In this document: in pieces, positions 33,866-43,214 of the stretch | How the letters are laid out: each line of letters starts with the position of its first letter | How positions within the stretch are numbered: position 1 is the first letter of the stretch | From: Comamonas thiooxydans | GTDB taxonomy: Bacteria; Pseudomonadota; Gammaproteobacteria; Burkholderiales; Burkholderiaceae_C | Assembly (NCBI RefSeq): GCF_000964545.1 | Contig: NZ_BBVD01000013.1 | Location: forward strand, 1-64,000 | Direction of reading: 5' to 3' | DNA length: 64,000 nucleotides | Notes under the pieces: generated by a model | Databases searched by the model: none | What the model saw: the letters and a program-made list of their open reading frames with translations, nothing else | What the model was told of the DNA's origin: nothing | Program-made: the position numbers and the translations under genes

Positions 33866-35016
33866 GCGCCCAGGCTTATATCGTTGATGCGCTGCGCTCT
33901 CCTACCGGAAAGCGCAAGGGCTCTCTTGCCACTGTGCACGGTGCCGATCTCGGCGCCCATGTGATCAAAGCGCTGGTCGAGCGCAACGACATTCCCGCAG
34001 CCGATTATGACGACGTGATCTTTGGCTGCGTGGACACCATAGGTTCTCTGGCTGGCGACATTGCCCGGACGTCCTGGCTGGCAGCCGGCATGCCCTTGAA
34101 CGTGCCCGGCACCACGATTGATCGCCAGTGCGGCTCGTCCCAGCAAGCCATTCATTTTGCGGCCCAGGCCGTGATGAGTGGCACGCAGGACGTGGTGCTG
34201 GCCGGTGGCGTGCAGACCATGACCGCCATTCCCATTTCCTCGGCCATGCTCGCCGGTCAGCCCCTGGGCTTTACTACGCCGTTTGCCGAGAGCAAAGGCT
34301 GGCAGGCGCGTTTCGGTAACGCACCCGTCAATCAGTTCTACGCCGCCCAGCGTATTGCCGACCACTGGGGCGTGAGTCGTGCCGACATGGAAGTATTTGC
34401 CAAGGAAAGCCACGACCGCGCTTTGAATGCGATTGCCGAGGGCCGCTTCGACCGTGAAATCGTCCCCTTTGGCGCTTTCAGGATGGATGAGACGGCTCGC
34501 CTCTCGACTCTGGAGAAGATGGCTACGCTGGAGCCGGTGGACCCCGACTATCCCTCCATCACTGCAGCCGTCTCCAGCTCCACCTGCGATGCGGCGGCTG
34601 CCGTGCTGGTGGTGTCCGAAGCAGCGCTCAAGCGCTACAACCTCAAGCCACGCGCCCGCATTCACCATATGAGCGTGCGCGCCGATGACCCCATCTGGCA
34701 CCTGACCGCGCCGATTCCAGCCACGGAATATGCGCTCAAGAAGGCGGGCATGACCATGTCCGACATCGACCTGGTCGAGATCAACGAGGCCTTTGCTTCC
34801 GTGGTCATGGCGTGGCTCAAGGAGACTGGCTACGACCATGCCAGGACCAACGTCAACGGTGGTGCGATTGCGCTCGGCCATCCACTGGGAGCCTCAGGCG
34901 CCAAGCTCATGACCACGCTGCTGCACGAGCTGGAGCGCACCGGCGGGCGCTACGGCTTGCAGACCATGTGCGAAGGTGGAGGACAGGCCAATGTGACCAT
35001 CATCGAGAGACTCTGA
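33862..35016 (+). CDS. Thiolase, FadA6-like
   Basis: A 384-aa acetyl-CoA acyltransferase. Nucleophile in DRQCGSSQQAIHFAAQA, His in GGAIALGHPLGASGAKL, second Cys in LQTMCEGGGQANVTIIERL. The whole protein closely follows mycobacterial FadA6 (IPISSAM, IARxSWLAAG), which cleaves a late HIP-pathway beta-ketoacyl-CoA. Likely TA441 ScdF, though that name is by recollection. The gene closes the run from tesB; a 100-nt gap with a hairpin follows. Confidence 0.88.
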   Translation: MSAQAYIVDALRSPTGKRKGSLATVHGADLGAHVIKALVERNDIPAADYDDVIFGCVDTIGSLAGDIARTSWLAAGMPLNVPGTTIDRQCGSSQQAIHFAAQAVMSGTQDVVLAGGVQTMTAIPISSAMLAGQPLGFTTPFAESKGWQARFGNAPVNQFYAAQRIADHWGVSRADMEVFAKESHDRALNAIAEGRFDREIVPFGAFRMDETARLSTLEKMATLEPVDPDYPSITAAVSSSTCDAAAAVLVVSEAALKRYNLKPRARIHHMSVRADDPIWHLTAPIPATEYALKKAGMTMSDIDLVEINEAFASVVMAWLKETGYDHARTNVNGGAIALGHPLGASGAKLMTTLLHELERTGGRYGLQTMCEGGGQANVTIIERL

Positions 35017-35027
35017 CGGCAGACATG

Positions 35028-35047
35028 CAGGCACCCCTGGGTGCCTG
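35028..35047 (+). other. Hairpin between thiolase and first amidase gene
   Basis: CAGGCACC / GGTGCCTG form an 8-bp stem with a CCTG loop. No T-run follows, so it may be an RNA-stability or pausing element rather than a full terminator. Confidence 0.4.
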
Positions 35048-35116
35048 TATTGCGTTGGAGATCCGGTGTTGGCAGCTTAGCAAGTCATCCACAAAAATAT
35101 CAACGGAGACAAAGAC

Positions 35117-36682
35117 ATGCAGGACAAAGCGACGGATTCAGATCGCAGAGCATTCCTGGCAGGAGCAACTGCCACAGCGGCAGCGCTGGGTCTGCCAGCA
35201 GCGCAAGCTCAAGTCGGCACCAGGACCGTTGCGCAGGCCGATGCCATCACCATGGCAGCGCAGATGCGCAAAGGCGATGTCACGCCGCTGGAGGCTCTTG
35301 ATGCCGCCATTGCGCGCGTTGAAGCCTTGCCCAAGCTCAATGCCGTGGTCATCAAAGACTACGAACTGGCCCGCGAGCATGCCAAGAAGCTCTCGACCAT
35401 GGGCCGCGATGCACGCAAACAGGCGACTGACAAAGCTCCGCTGTGGGGTCTGCCGTTTGTGCTCAAGGACCTGGGTCTGAGCATGGCAGGAACCGTGACC
35501 AGCAATGGTTGCCGCTTCTTCAAGGATGCTGTCGCTTCGCAGGACTCCACGCTGGTGATGCGCTACAAGGCTGCGGGTCTCAACATCTTTGGCAAGACGG
35601 CATCTCCCGAGTTCGGCATGACGACTACCACGGAGTCAAAGCTTTACGGCGCCACGCCCAACCCCTGGAACACCGGGCATACCACGGGCGGTTCTTCCGG
35701 TGGGACTGCAGCTGTGGTGGCGGCCGGCATTCTGCCCGTGGGTCATGCCAGCGATGGTGGCGGCTCCATCCGCATACCGGCCGCACATTGCGGCCTGTTC
35801 GGACTCAAGCCCAGTCGTGGACGTGTGCCTGCAGGGCCAGGAGCGCTGGATGGCGCAACAGGTTTGTCGGTGAACCACGTCATCAGCCGCAGCGTGCGCG
35901 ACACTGCCTTGCTGCTGGACTTGAGTGCTGGGCCCGAGTTCGGCTCGCGAGTGCGACCTCCCTCTGATGTTTCTCGGGGCTACCTTGAAGCGATGCACCA
36001 GCCCGAGCGCAAGCTGCGTATTGCCGTCTGGCGCAAGAACTACTTCGGGATTCCCGTGCATGCCGAATGCCTGGAGGCTGTGGACAAAGCGGCCAAGGCC
36101 TGCGAGGCCCTGGGGCATTTTGTTGAAGAGGCCATGCCGGAGCTGCCGGTGAACGAAATTTTTGGCGGTATGGGTGCAGGCATGTCGGCAGGTCTGCTCA
36201 GCGCCATTGAATACCGTGAGAAGCAGCTGGGCCGCGCTGTGCGCGAAGACGAGATGGAGCCGCTGAACTGGGCTGCGTTGCAGGCCGCGAAGAAGGCCTC
36301 GGCGCTGGATCTGTACCGTGGCCGCGCAGGCTTCGACAAGGCGGGGCAATTGATCGATGCATTCCTGTCCAGGTACGACCTGATTCTGACGCCCACCACT
36401 GTGGTGCCTGCACAGAAACTGGGCGCGCTGCGACTCGATCAGCCTTATGAAAGCTATGCCGCCGAGGCCATGAATTCCTCCGCGTTTACCTCGCTGTTCA
36501 ACATCAGCGGTCATCCGGCCATGTCCGTGCCGCTGCACTGGACGGCAGAACACCTCCCTGTGGGGTCCCACTTTGTCGCACCGTTTGGTGGCGAAGGCCG
36601 CTTGCTGCGTCTGGCGGCGCAGCTGGAGCAAGCCTTGCCATGGGCGCATCGCGTGCCGGACCTGTCTGCACTCAAGGCTTGA
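35117..36682 (+). CDS. Exported amidase-signature hydrolase 1
   Basis: A 521-aa amidase-signature family enzyme. Catalytic Ser-cisSer-Lys elements are present: Lys in LPFVLKDLG, GGSSGG in HTTGGSSGGTAAVV, and SDGGGSIRIPAA. The N-terminus is Tat-like: DRRAFLAG followed by a hydrophobic Ala-rich stretch ending AQA. This predicts folded export to the periplasm, unusual for the family. In a bile-acid cluster the natural guess is hydrolysis of the taurine or glycine amide of conjugated bile salts, as described for an amidase-family enzyme in Sphingobium sp. Chol11. Start follows ACGGAGACAAAGAC. Confidence 0.87.
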   Translation: MQDKATDSDRRAFLAGATATAAALGLPAAQAQVGTRTVAQADAITMAAQMRKGDVTPLEALDAAIARVEALPKLNAVVIKDYELAREHAKKLSTMGRDARKQATDKAPLWGLPFVLKDLGLSMAGTVTSNGCRFFKDAVASQDSTLVMRYKAAGLNIFGKTASPEFGMTTTTESKLYGATPNPWNTGHTTGGSSGGTAAVVAAGILPVGHASDGGGSIRIPAAHCGLFGLKPSRGRVPAGPGALDGATGLSVNHVISRSVRDTALLLDLSAGPEFGSRVRPPSDVSRGYLEAMHQPERKLRIAVWRKNYFGIPVHAECLEAVDKAAKACEALGHFVEEAMPELPVNEIFGGMGAGMSAGLLSAIEYREKQLGRAVREDEMEPLNWAALQAAKKASALDLYRGRAGFDKAGQLIDAFLSRYDLILTPTTVVPAQKLGALRLDQPYESYAAEAMNSSAFTSLFNISGHPAMSVPLHWTAEHLPVGSHFVAPFGGEGRLLRLAAQLEQALPWAHRVPDLSALKA

Positions 36683-36709
36683 ATGTCCAGCAACAAGAAG
36701 GAGGAGAGC

Positions 36710-38272
36710 ATGGAATCAGTGAATCAAGGTGTGGATCGTCGTGGCTTTATTCAGGGCGCAGGTGCCGTGGCCGCAGCAACAGCCATGCCGGCAATGGCTG
36801 CACAGAAGAAAAATGAGGTGACGGCGGTGGATGGCTACGCCTGGGCAGAACAGATCCGCCGGGGTGATATCACGCCGCTGGAAGCGCTGGAAGCGGCGAT
36901 TGCACGTACGGAGGCCTTGCCCAAGCTCAATGCAGTGGTCATCAAGGACTACGATCTGGCACGTGATCAGGCCAGGCAGATGTCGGCTCTGGGCAGCGCT
37001 GCACGTGCCGAAGCCACAGCCAGGGCGCCCATGTGGGGCGTGCCCTTTCTGCTCAAGGATCTGAACCAGTATCTGAAGGGAACGGTCACAACCAACGGCT
37101 GCCGCTTTTTCAAGGGGGCCGTGGCAGAGTACGACAGCACCCTGGTGGCACGCTACAAGGCGGCCGGTCTCAATATCTTTGGCAAGACCGCATCGCCCGA
37201 GTTCGGCCAGACGCCCACGACCGAGTCCTTGCTCTACGGCAAGTCGCCCAATCCATGGAATGCTGCCCACACGACGGGCGGCTCCTCGGGTGGTGCGGCA
37301 TCGGTGGTTGCCGCAGGCATTGTGCCCGTGGCCCATGCCAGCGATGGAGGCGGCTCCATTCGCATTCCCGCTTCGCACTGCGGCCTGTTTGGCCTCAAGC
37401 CCAGCCGCGGCCGTCTGCCCGCCGGTCCGGCCAATATGGAAGGCTGGATGGGCTTGTCCATGAACCATGTCATCAGTCGCAGCGTGCGCGACAGCGCTCA
37501 CCTGCTCGATCTGACGCAGGGGCGCGAGCCGGGCTCGCGCACCGTGCCGCCGCGCGACGTGGAGGGTAGCTATCTGGACGCCCTCAAGCAGGCACCCAGG
37601 AAGCTCAGGATCGCAGTCTGGTCCAGGAACTACTTTGGCATTCCCGTGCATGCGGACTGTCAGGCTGCGGTGGACAAGGCCATCAAGGCCTGCCTGGCGC
37701 TGGGACATGAAATCGTGGAGGACATGCCGGAGTTGCCTGTGGCTGAGGTGTTCTCGGGCCTGGGCGTGGTGACATCCGTGGGCATGATGGCCAGCATTCG
37801 CGCCCGCGAAAAGCTGCTGGGTCGCGCCGTGCGCCAGGATGAGGTAGAGCAGATGGACTGGCTGTATCTGGAAAAGGCCAAGTCCTATACCGCCGAGCAG
37901 ATGCTGATGGCGCGTACCAACTTCGATACGGCCGGCCAGATTCTGGACCGATTCTTTCTGAAGTACGACTTGATTCTGACCCCGGTGATGGCTGTGCCGC
38001 CACCGCTGTTGGGCGTGCTGACGCTGGACCAGCCTTATGACTCATTCGCGCGCGAAGCCGTCAAGGCTTCGCCCTATACCGCGCTTTTCAATATGACAGG
38101 CCAGCCTGCCATGTCCGTGCCCATGCACTGGACCAGGGACAACTTGCCTGTGGGCGCGCACTTCGCTGCGCCGTTCGGCCGCGAAGGGCGTTTGTTGGCG
38201 CTGGCCGCGCAGCTGGAGCAAGCCGTTCCCTGGGCACATCGTCAGCCTGATCTGTCGGTTTTCAAAGCGTAA
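36710..38272 (+). CDS. Exported amidase-signature hydrolase 2 (tandem paralogue)
   Basis: A 520-aa paralogue of the preceding amidase, similar along its whole length (PKLNAVVIKDY, HTTGGSSGG, HASDGGGSIRIPAS). It also has a twin-arginine motif DRRGFIQG and an Ala-rich hydrophobic stretch. The start at 36710 is set by AAGGAGGAGAG; a start at 36683 is in frame but lacks a site. Co-transcribed with the first copy (27-nt gap). Tandem duplication followed by divergence suggests different amide substrates. Confidence 0.87.
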   Translation: MESVNQGVDRRGFIQGAGAVAAATAMPAMAAQKKNEVTAVDGYAWAEQIRRGDITPLEALEAAIARTEALPKLNAVVIKDYDLARDQARQMSALGSAARAEATARAPMWGVPFLLKDLNQYLKGTVTTNGCRFFKGAVAEYDSTLVARYKAAGLNIFGKTASPEFGQTPTTESLLYGKSPNPWNAAHTTGGSSGGAASVVAAGIVPVAHASDGGGSIRIPASHCGLFGLKPSRGRLPAGPANMEGWMGLSMNHVISRSVRDSAHLLDLTQGREPGSRTVPPRDVEGSYLDALKQAPRKLRIAVWSRNYFGIPVHADCQAAVDKAIKACLALGHEIVEDMPELPVAEVFSGLGVVTSVGMMASIRAREKLLGRAVRQDEVEQMDWLYLEKAKSYTAEQMLMARTNFDTAGQILDRFFLKYDLILTPVMAVPPPLLGVLTLDQPYDSFAREAVKASPYTALFNMTGQPAMSVPMHWTRDNLPVGAHFAAPFGREGRLLALAAQLEQAVPWAHRQPDLSVFKA

Positions 38273-38329
38273 TTTCAAAAAGGCAGACGGCCATGAGGTT
38301 GTCTGCATTGCAAGCAAAAGGGGAAAGAA

Positions 38330-39205
38330 ATGGGTATTTGCAACCAGAGAACCGTCGTCATCACCGGTGCAGGCGGTGGCCTGGGCCGCGCTTATGCGCT
38401 GGCCTTCGCACAAGAAGGTGCAAATGTGGTGATCAACGACATCCGTTCCGAAGCCGCCCAGGCCGTGGCCGAGGAAGTCAAGGCCGCTGGTGGCAAGGCG
38501 CTGGCCAACACCGGTGACATCACCACTGTGGCCGGGGCGCAATCGATTCTCGATGCGGCACTGGCCGCCTTTGGCGATGTGCAGGTCATCGTCAACAACG
38601 CGGGAGTGCTGCGCGACCGCATGTTCCTGAGCCTGTCCGAAGAGGACTGGGATATGGTCATGCGCGTGCATCTGCGCGGACATTTCTGCATGGCCAAGGT
38701 GTTTGGCGGCTACTGGCGCGATCAGAAGAAGGCCGGCAAGGACGTGGATGCACGCATCATCAACACCAGCTCGGGCGCGGGCCTGCAAGGCTCCATAGGC
38801 CAGAGCAACTATGCCGCAGCCAAGGCCGGCATCGCCGGTCTGACACTGGTGCAGGCCGCGGAGCTGGCGCGCTACGGCATCACCGCCAACTGTCTGGCAC
38901 CTGCTGCGCGCACCTCCATGACCGAAGGCGCCATGCCCGATATGGTCAAGAAGCCCGAATCAGGTTTCGACGTCTGGGACCCCATGAACGTGGCCTCCAT
39001 CGTCGTCTGGCTGGGCAGCGCGCAGTCCAGGCATGTGACGGGCCGCTGCTTTGAGGCCAAGGGCGGCGAGCTGTCCGTGGCCGACGGCTGGTTCACCGGC
39101 AAGATCAATGACAAGCAGGCGCGCTGGGAGCCTGCCGAGCTGTCAGGTGTGGTCGATCAGCTGATCGCCGAGGGCAAGGCCCCTCAGAAGGTCTACGGGA
39201 CCTAA
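38330..39205 (+). CDS. SDR, 17beta-HSD type 4-like 3-hydroxyacyl-CoA dehydrogenase
   Basis: A 291-aa SDR with TGAGGGLGRAYALAFA, NNAGVLRDRMF, a catalytic SNYAAAKAGI and a distinctive C-terminal tail, as in the multifunctional-enzyme type 2 / Hsd4-type dehydrogenases. Such enzymes oxidise 3-hydroxyacyl-CoA side chains on steroids. It precedes an acyl-CoA dehydrogenase pair, so a dehydrogenation and hydroxyacyl oxidation couple for a propionate-type side chain on the HIP skeleton is likely. Confidence 0.85.
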   Translation: MGICNQRTVVITGAGGGLGRAYALAFAQEGANVVINDIRSEAAQAVAEEVKAAGGKALANTGDITTVAGAQSILDAALAAFGDVQVIVNNAGVLRDRMFLSLSEEDWDMVMRVHLRGHFCMAKVFGGYWRDQKKAGKDVDARIINTSSGAGLQGSIGQSNYAAAKAGIAGLTLVQAAELARYGITANCLAPAARTSMTEGAMPDMVKKPESGFDVWDPMNVASIVVWLGSAQSRHVTGRCFEAKGGELSVADGWFTGKINDKQARWEPAELSGVVDQLIAEGKAPQKVYGT

Positions 39206-39273
39206 GCAGAAGAATCAGCCGGGGCATGGGCCCGGCCTTCCCATTCGATGAAGAACTCAGGACGCGAGCCATC

Positions 39274-40413
39274 ATGGATTTAAGTCTGAACGAAGAACAA
39301 AAAATGATCGCCGAGAGCGCCGCGGTGTTTCTGCAGGAAAAATGCAGCACGGCGCAGGTGCGCAAGGTTTCTGAAACCGAGGGCGGGCTGGACCGTGCCC
39401 TGTGGCAGGAAGTGCTGGACATGGGCTGGTGCAGCGTGGCCCTGCCCGAAGCCGCAGGTGGCATGGGTCTGGGCTGGCGCGAGCTGGTTCTGCTTCAGGA
39501 GCAGATGGGTTATCACCTGGCCTGTGTGCCGTTTTTTGACGCTGTCGTCGCAGTGACGCCGTTGTGGCAAGCGTTGAGCCAGACCGGGCAGGGCCTGGGT
39601 GTGGTGGAGCGCCTGGCGGCCTCGGGCCAGATCTGCGTGCTGGGCATGACGGTGCGTGGCGAACTGACCGCGGCCGCGACCGTGAAGCTCGAAGGCGATG
39701 CGCTGGTGCTCAATGGCCAGTGGAGTCAGGTGGGATCAGGAGCACATGCCGATGTGTTCCTGCTGCCCGCCACCCTGCCTTGCGGCTCGCTGGGCCTGCT
39801 GGAGGTGCACGCCAAGGAAGAAGGTTTGAGCGTGCAGGCGCTGACTACGGTGGACGCCACACGCAGCAGTGCCGATGTCATGGCCGTTAATGTGAGATTG
39901 ACTGGTGCTGCCGTGCTGATGCATGGCGAGGCGCTCAGGAGCCTGTGGGCGCAGACCCGCAATCTGGCGGCCATCGGTTTGGCGGCTGAACAAGTCGGTG
40001 TGGCCGAGCGCGCGCTGAATCTGGCCGTGGAATACACCAAGGAGCGTCAGCAGTTCGGCAAGGCCGTGGGCAGTTTTCAGGGCGTCAAGCACCGGGCAGC
40101 GCAGATGCTGGTGAAGGTGGAGACCGCTCGTTCTGCCGTCTATGCAGCAGCTTTCATAGCTGATAGCGCCGATGTCACAAGCGATCTGAGCTACTTCGCG
40201 GCCCAAGCTCGCACAGATGCAACGGAGGCTGCTCTCTTTTCCACTCGCGAAAGCATTCAGTTGCACGGCGGAGTGGGATTCACCTGGGAGTTTGATCCGC
40301 ATCTGTTCTTCCGCCGCGCGCAGGCATCCAGCCAGCGCATGGGCACGGTGGAGCAGTGGCGCGAGCTGGTGGCTGCGCGTTTGTTGGACGAGAGCGTGAC
40401 GGAGGCAGCATGA
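39274..40413 (+). CDS. Acyl-CoA dehydrogenase (heteromeric, TWE subunit)
   Basis: A 379-aa acyl-CoA dehydrogenase with HGGVGFTWEFDPHLFFRRA near residue 335. The first half is weakly conserved and lacks SEPxAGSD. Together with the next gene (ATGA overlap) it forms an alpha2beta2-type steroid dehydrogenase. The start at ATG 39274 fits MDLSLNEEQKM, a normal family N-terminus; an in-frame ATG 39226 would add 16 residues. Confidence 0.86.
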   Translation: MDLSLNEEQKMIAESAAVFLQEKCSTAQVRKVSETEGGLDRALWQEVLDMGWCSVALPEAAGGMGLGWRELVLLQEQMGYHLACVPFFDAVVAVTPLWQALSQTGQGLGVVERLAASGQICVLGMTVRGELTAAATVKLEGDALVLNGQWSQVGSGAHADVFLLPATLPCGSLGLLEVHAKEEGLSVQALTTVDATRSSADVMAVNVRLTGAAVLMHGEALRSLWAQTRNLAAIGLAAEQVGVAERALNLAVEYTKERQQFGKAVGSFQGVKHRAAQMLVKVETARSAVYAAAFIADSADVTSDLSYFAAQARTDATEAALFSTRESIQLHGGVGFTWEFDPHLFFRRAQASSQRMGTVEQWRELVAARLLDESVTEAA

Positions 40414-41588
40414 AGATGCAGGAGTCGGAAATCAATGAAGCCTTTCGCGCTGAAGTGCGTGAATGGATGGCGCAACATCTGACAGGGCGGTTCGCCCCGC
40501 TCAAGCATGCCAGCGGTCTGGGGGCCGAAGGTTATGACGCGCAACTGGCCAAAGAATGGGAGCAGGAGCTGGCCAAGGGCGGCTGGACAGGCCTGGGCTG
40601 GGAGACCCGGTACGGCGGCCGCAACGTCCCGCTGGCCCAGCAAGTCATCTTCCACGAGGAGTATGTGCGCTGCGGCGGTCCCGGCCGCATCGGTCATATC
40701 GGCGAGACCCTGCTGGCCCCCACGCTGATGGCTTTTGGCACGCCAGAGCAGAAACAGCGTTTTCTGCCCGGCATTCTGGCCGGTACCGACTATTGGGCTC
40801 AGGGCTACTCCGAGCCCGGTGCGGGCTCCGACCTGGCTGGCATTCGTACCAAAGCCCATCGTGATGCGGTCACGGGCGAGTGGGTGATCAACGGTCAGAA
40901 GGTCTGGACTTCCTGGGCTCATGAGTCCGAATGGGTGTTTGTGCTGGCTCGCACCGACGAGGTCGGAGCGAGCACTGCCAGCCCCCGCCATGCGGGCATG
41001 GTGCTGCTGCTGGTGCCCATCAAGCAGGCCGGCGTGGAGGTGCGTCCGATTCGCCAGATCACCGGCACTTCGGAGTTCAACGAAGTTTTCTTTGACGGCG
41101 CACGCACCGAAGGCACGCTGCATCTGGGCCCCGTGGGCGATGGCTGGAAGGTCGCCATGTATCTGCTGGGCTGCGAGCGCGGTGCTTCCACTCTGGGCCA
41201 GCAGGCACATTTCCGCTATGAGCTGGACCTGATCATCGACCTGGCCAGGCGCAATGGCGCTGCCCGCGACCCGCTGATCCGTCAGCGCCTGGCCAAGGCC
41301 GATATGGGCCTGCAGACTCTGCGCGCCCATGCGCTGCGCTCCAGCGATGAGAGCACGCCCTTCCGTGTGGCTTCCGTATCCAAATACGCATGGTCCAACT
41401 GGCACCGTGATCTGGGCGAGCTGGCCATGGATGTGCTGGGCGAGCAGGGCGAACTGGTGCTCAAGGATCCCGCGTTCAGCGCTTTGCAGCAGCTATGGCT
41501 GGTCAGCCGTGCCGACACCATCTACGCAGGCACCAACGAGATTCAGATGAACCTCATGGCCGAACGTGCACTGGGCATGCCGCGCTGA
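40410..41588 (+). CDS. Acyl-CoA dehydrogenase (heteromeric, YAGTNE subunit)
   Basis: A 392-aa acyl-CoA dehydrogenase with YSEPGAGSDLAGIRT and the C-terminal IYAGTNEIQMNLMAERALG. GGAGGCAGC precedes ATG 40410, which overlaps the upstream stop. Second subunit of the pair. The order of subunit types is reversed compared with 31.5-33.9 kb, so the two pairs probably arose separately. Confidence 0.88.
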   Translation: MKMQESEINEAFRAEVREWMAQHLTGRFAPLKHASGLGAEGYDAQLAKEWEQELAKGGWTGLGWETRYGGRNVPLAQQVIFHEEYVRCGGPGRIGHIGETLLAPTLMAFGTPEQKQRFLPGILAGTDYWAQGYSEPGAGSDLAGIRTKAHRDAVTGEWVINGQKVWTSWAHESEWVFVLARTDEVGASTASPRHAGMVLLLVPIKQAGVEVRPIRQITGTSEFNEVFFDGARTEGTLHLGPVGDGWKVAMYLLGCERGASTLGQQAHFRYELDLIIDLARRNGAARDPLIRQRLAKADMGLQTLRAHALRSSDESTPFRVASVSKYAWSNWHRDLGELAMDVLGEQGELVLKDPAFSALQQLWLVSRADTIYAGTNEIQMNLMAERALGMPR

Positions 41589-41734
41589 TCGAGCGCGCCT
41601 GCTCCTTTGGTCATTGGAGTAGGTGAATACGCTGAGTGGCTCCAAAGAAGATGCTGTGAACCGCGGGTTCTCCCTGGTGGTTTGCAGCATTTTCTCCTTT
41701 GAAATGTCCTCTCAGCGACATTAGGGAATGACCT

Positions 41735-41752
41735 ATCGTCCAAAGTGACGAT
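41735..41752. promoter_or_regulatory. Steroid-cluster dyad, copy 3 (ipdF-like promoter)
   Basis: ATCGTC-caaagt-GACGAT, a perfect 6-bp-arm dyad ending 52 nt before the ipdF-like start. It lies in the only gap over 200 nt within this part of the cluster (41589-41804) and marks a third transcription start. Confidence 0.72.
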
Positions 41753-41804
41753 GCTGCAGCGCAGCGGCGATCGGAAGATCGAGGCAACTACTTTTGAATG
41801 ACAA

Positions 41805-42590
41805 ATGACTAGCGCTCCCTCTTACGTTGCTCCCCACGGCCTGCTCAAAGACAAAACTGTGCTCGTTACCGCTGCTGCTGGCGCCGGTATCGGCTTTTCA
41901 GCTGCAAAACGGGCAGCAGAGGAGGGCTGCAAGGCCTTGTTTATCTCCGACGTGCATGAGCGTCGGCTGGCCGAAGCCGTGGAGCAGATCAAAAAGGATA
42001 CGGGTTTACACCAGGTCTTTGGCAAGCTCTGCGACGTGAGCAAGGAAGAGCAGGTTCAGGCGCTGATCTCCGAAGCCGACAGCGCCATGGGCGGTATCGA
42101 TGTGCTGATCAATAACGCGGGTCTGGGCACCAGTTGCAAGGTCGTCGACATGGGCGATGACGAGTGGAGCAAGGTCATCGACATCACGTTGACCGGCACC
42201 TTCCGCATGACGCGCGCAGCGCTCAGGCTGATGCAGCCACGCGGCAAGGGGGTGATCGTCAACAACGCGTCGGTGCTGGGCTGGCGCGCTCAGACCGAGC
42301 AGGCTCACTACGCGGCCGCCAAGGCGGGCGTGATGGCCCTCACACGCTGTTCGGCGCTGGAAGCGGCCGAATTCGGCATCCGCATCAACGCCGTGGCACC
42401 TTCCATCGCCATCCACGCCTTCCTCAAGAAGTCTGCCTCTGAAGAGCTGCTGGCCAAGCTGTCCGAGAAGGAAGCCTTTGGTCGGGGTGCCGAGCCCTGG
42501 GAAGTAGCCAATGTGATGATCTTCCTGGCCAGCGACTACTCCTCGTACATGACGGGTGAAGTGGTGTCCGTCAGCTCGCAGAGGGCCTGA
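41805..42590 (+). CDS. ipdF: SDR, IpdF/ScdG-like HIP reductase/dehydrogenase
   Basis: A 261-aa SDR. The N-terminal pocket is VTAAAGAGIG instead of TGxxxGIG, and the catalytic region reads NNASVLGWRAQ then HYAAAKAGVMALTRCSALEAAE, which I recognise as characteristic of mycobacterial IpdF (Rv3559c). IpdF interconverts the C9 (HIP C5) ketone and alcohol of the indane-dione propionate CoA. The equivalent in TA441 is ScdG (ORF31), by recollection. First gene of a unit with its own dyad. Confidence 0.85.
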   Translation: MTSAPSYVAPHGLLKDKTVLVTAAAGAGIGFSAAKRAAEEGCKALFISDVHERRLAEAVEQIKKDTGLHQVFGKLCDVSKEEQVQALISEADSAMGGIDVLINNAGLGTSCKVVDMGDDEWSKVIDITLTGTFRMTRAALRLMQPRGKGVIVNNASVLGWRAQTEQAHYAAAKAGVMALTRCSALEAAEFGIRINAVAPSIAIHAFLKKSASEELLAKLSEKEAFGRGAEPWEVANVMIFLASDYSSYMTGEVVSVSSQRA

Positions 42591-42592
42591 GC

Positions 42593-43078
42593 ATGAATGC
42601 AGTCGCAGACAAGATGCTGTTTGACTCGGCAGCCTCGGTGCAGGCATCGGTGGGGCGTCAGCTGGGTGAGACCGAATGGGTGCAGATCACGCAGGAGCGC
42701 ATCAATCAGTTTGCCGATGCCACGGGCGATCACCAATGGATTCATGTGGACCCCGAGCAGGCCAGGAACGGCCCGTTCGGCGCCTGCGTGGCCCATGGAT
42801 ATCTGACGCTGTCTCTGGCCAATCTGTTTTTGCCTCAGCTGGTCAGCTATCAGGGGCTGAAGATGGGCGTCAACTATGGTTGCGAGAAGGTGCGTTTTCC
42901 GGCTCCGGTTCTGGTGAACAGCTTCGTGCGTGGCAGCGGCGAGGTGGTGGCGGCGACGCCTATCGGAGAAGACGGCGTACAGGTCACGATCCGAATCACC
43001 GTACAGGTCAGGAATCAGGATAAACCCGGCTGTGTGGTTGAAACCATCAGCAGGCTGTTCTTTATCCAGGAAAATTGA
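42593..43078 (+). CDS. MaoC-like (R)-specific enoyl-CoA hydratase
   Basis: A 161-aa single hot-dog-fold hydratase with the catalytic Asp/His pair in FADATGDHQWIHVDP and the following GACVAHGYLTLSL. It starts 2 nt after the ipdF-like stop. It would hydrate an enoyl-CoA intermediate of ring or side-chain oxidation. The exact substrate cannot be told from the sequence. Confidence 0.9.
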   Translation: MNAVADKMLFDSAASVQASVGRQLGETEWVQITQERINQFADATGDHQWIHVDPEQARNGPFGACVAHGYLTLSLANLFLPQLVSYQGLKMGVNYGCEKVRFPAPVLVNSFVRGSGEVVAATPIGEDGVQVTIRITVQVRNQDKPGCVVETISRLFFIQEN

Positions 43079-43089
43079 GTGTGTGCAAG

Positions 43090-43119
43090 CGCCTGCTTCG
43101 GCGGGCGATTGCATTTTTT
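43090..43119 (+). terminator. Probable terminator after maoC
   Basis: CGCCTGC-ttcg-GCGGGCG (one G-T pair) is followed after a few bases by TTTTTT. It may partially separate the ipdF-maoC pair from the thiolase gene 100 nt on. Confidence 0.6.
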
Positions 43120-43214
43120 GTGAAGAGGGATGAGCTGCCGACAGAGTAGCCGACCTCGATACGGCAGCAAAAGCTGCCCAGGGCGCGACGACAAGAAAGT
43201 TAGGAGACAAAGAC

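Noticed and set aside
43137..43200. GACGAC-like sequence before the thiolase at 43.2 kb
   Set aside because: Only a partial half-site and no left arm.
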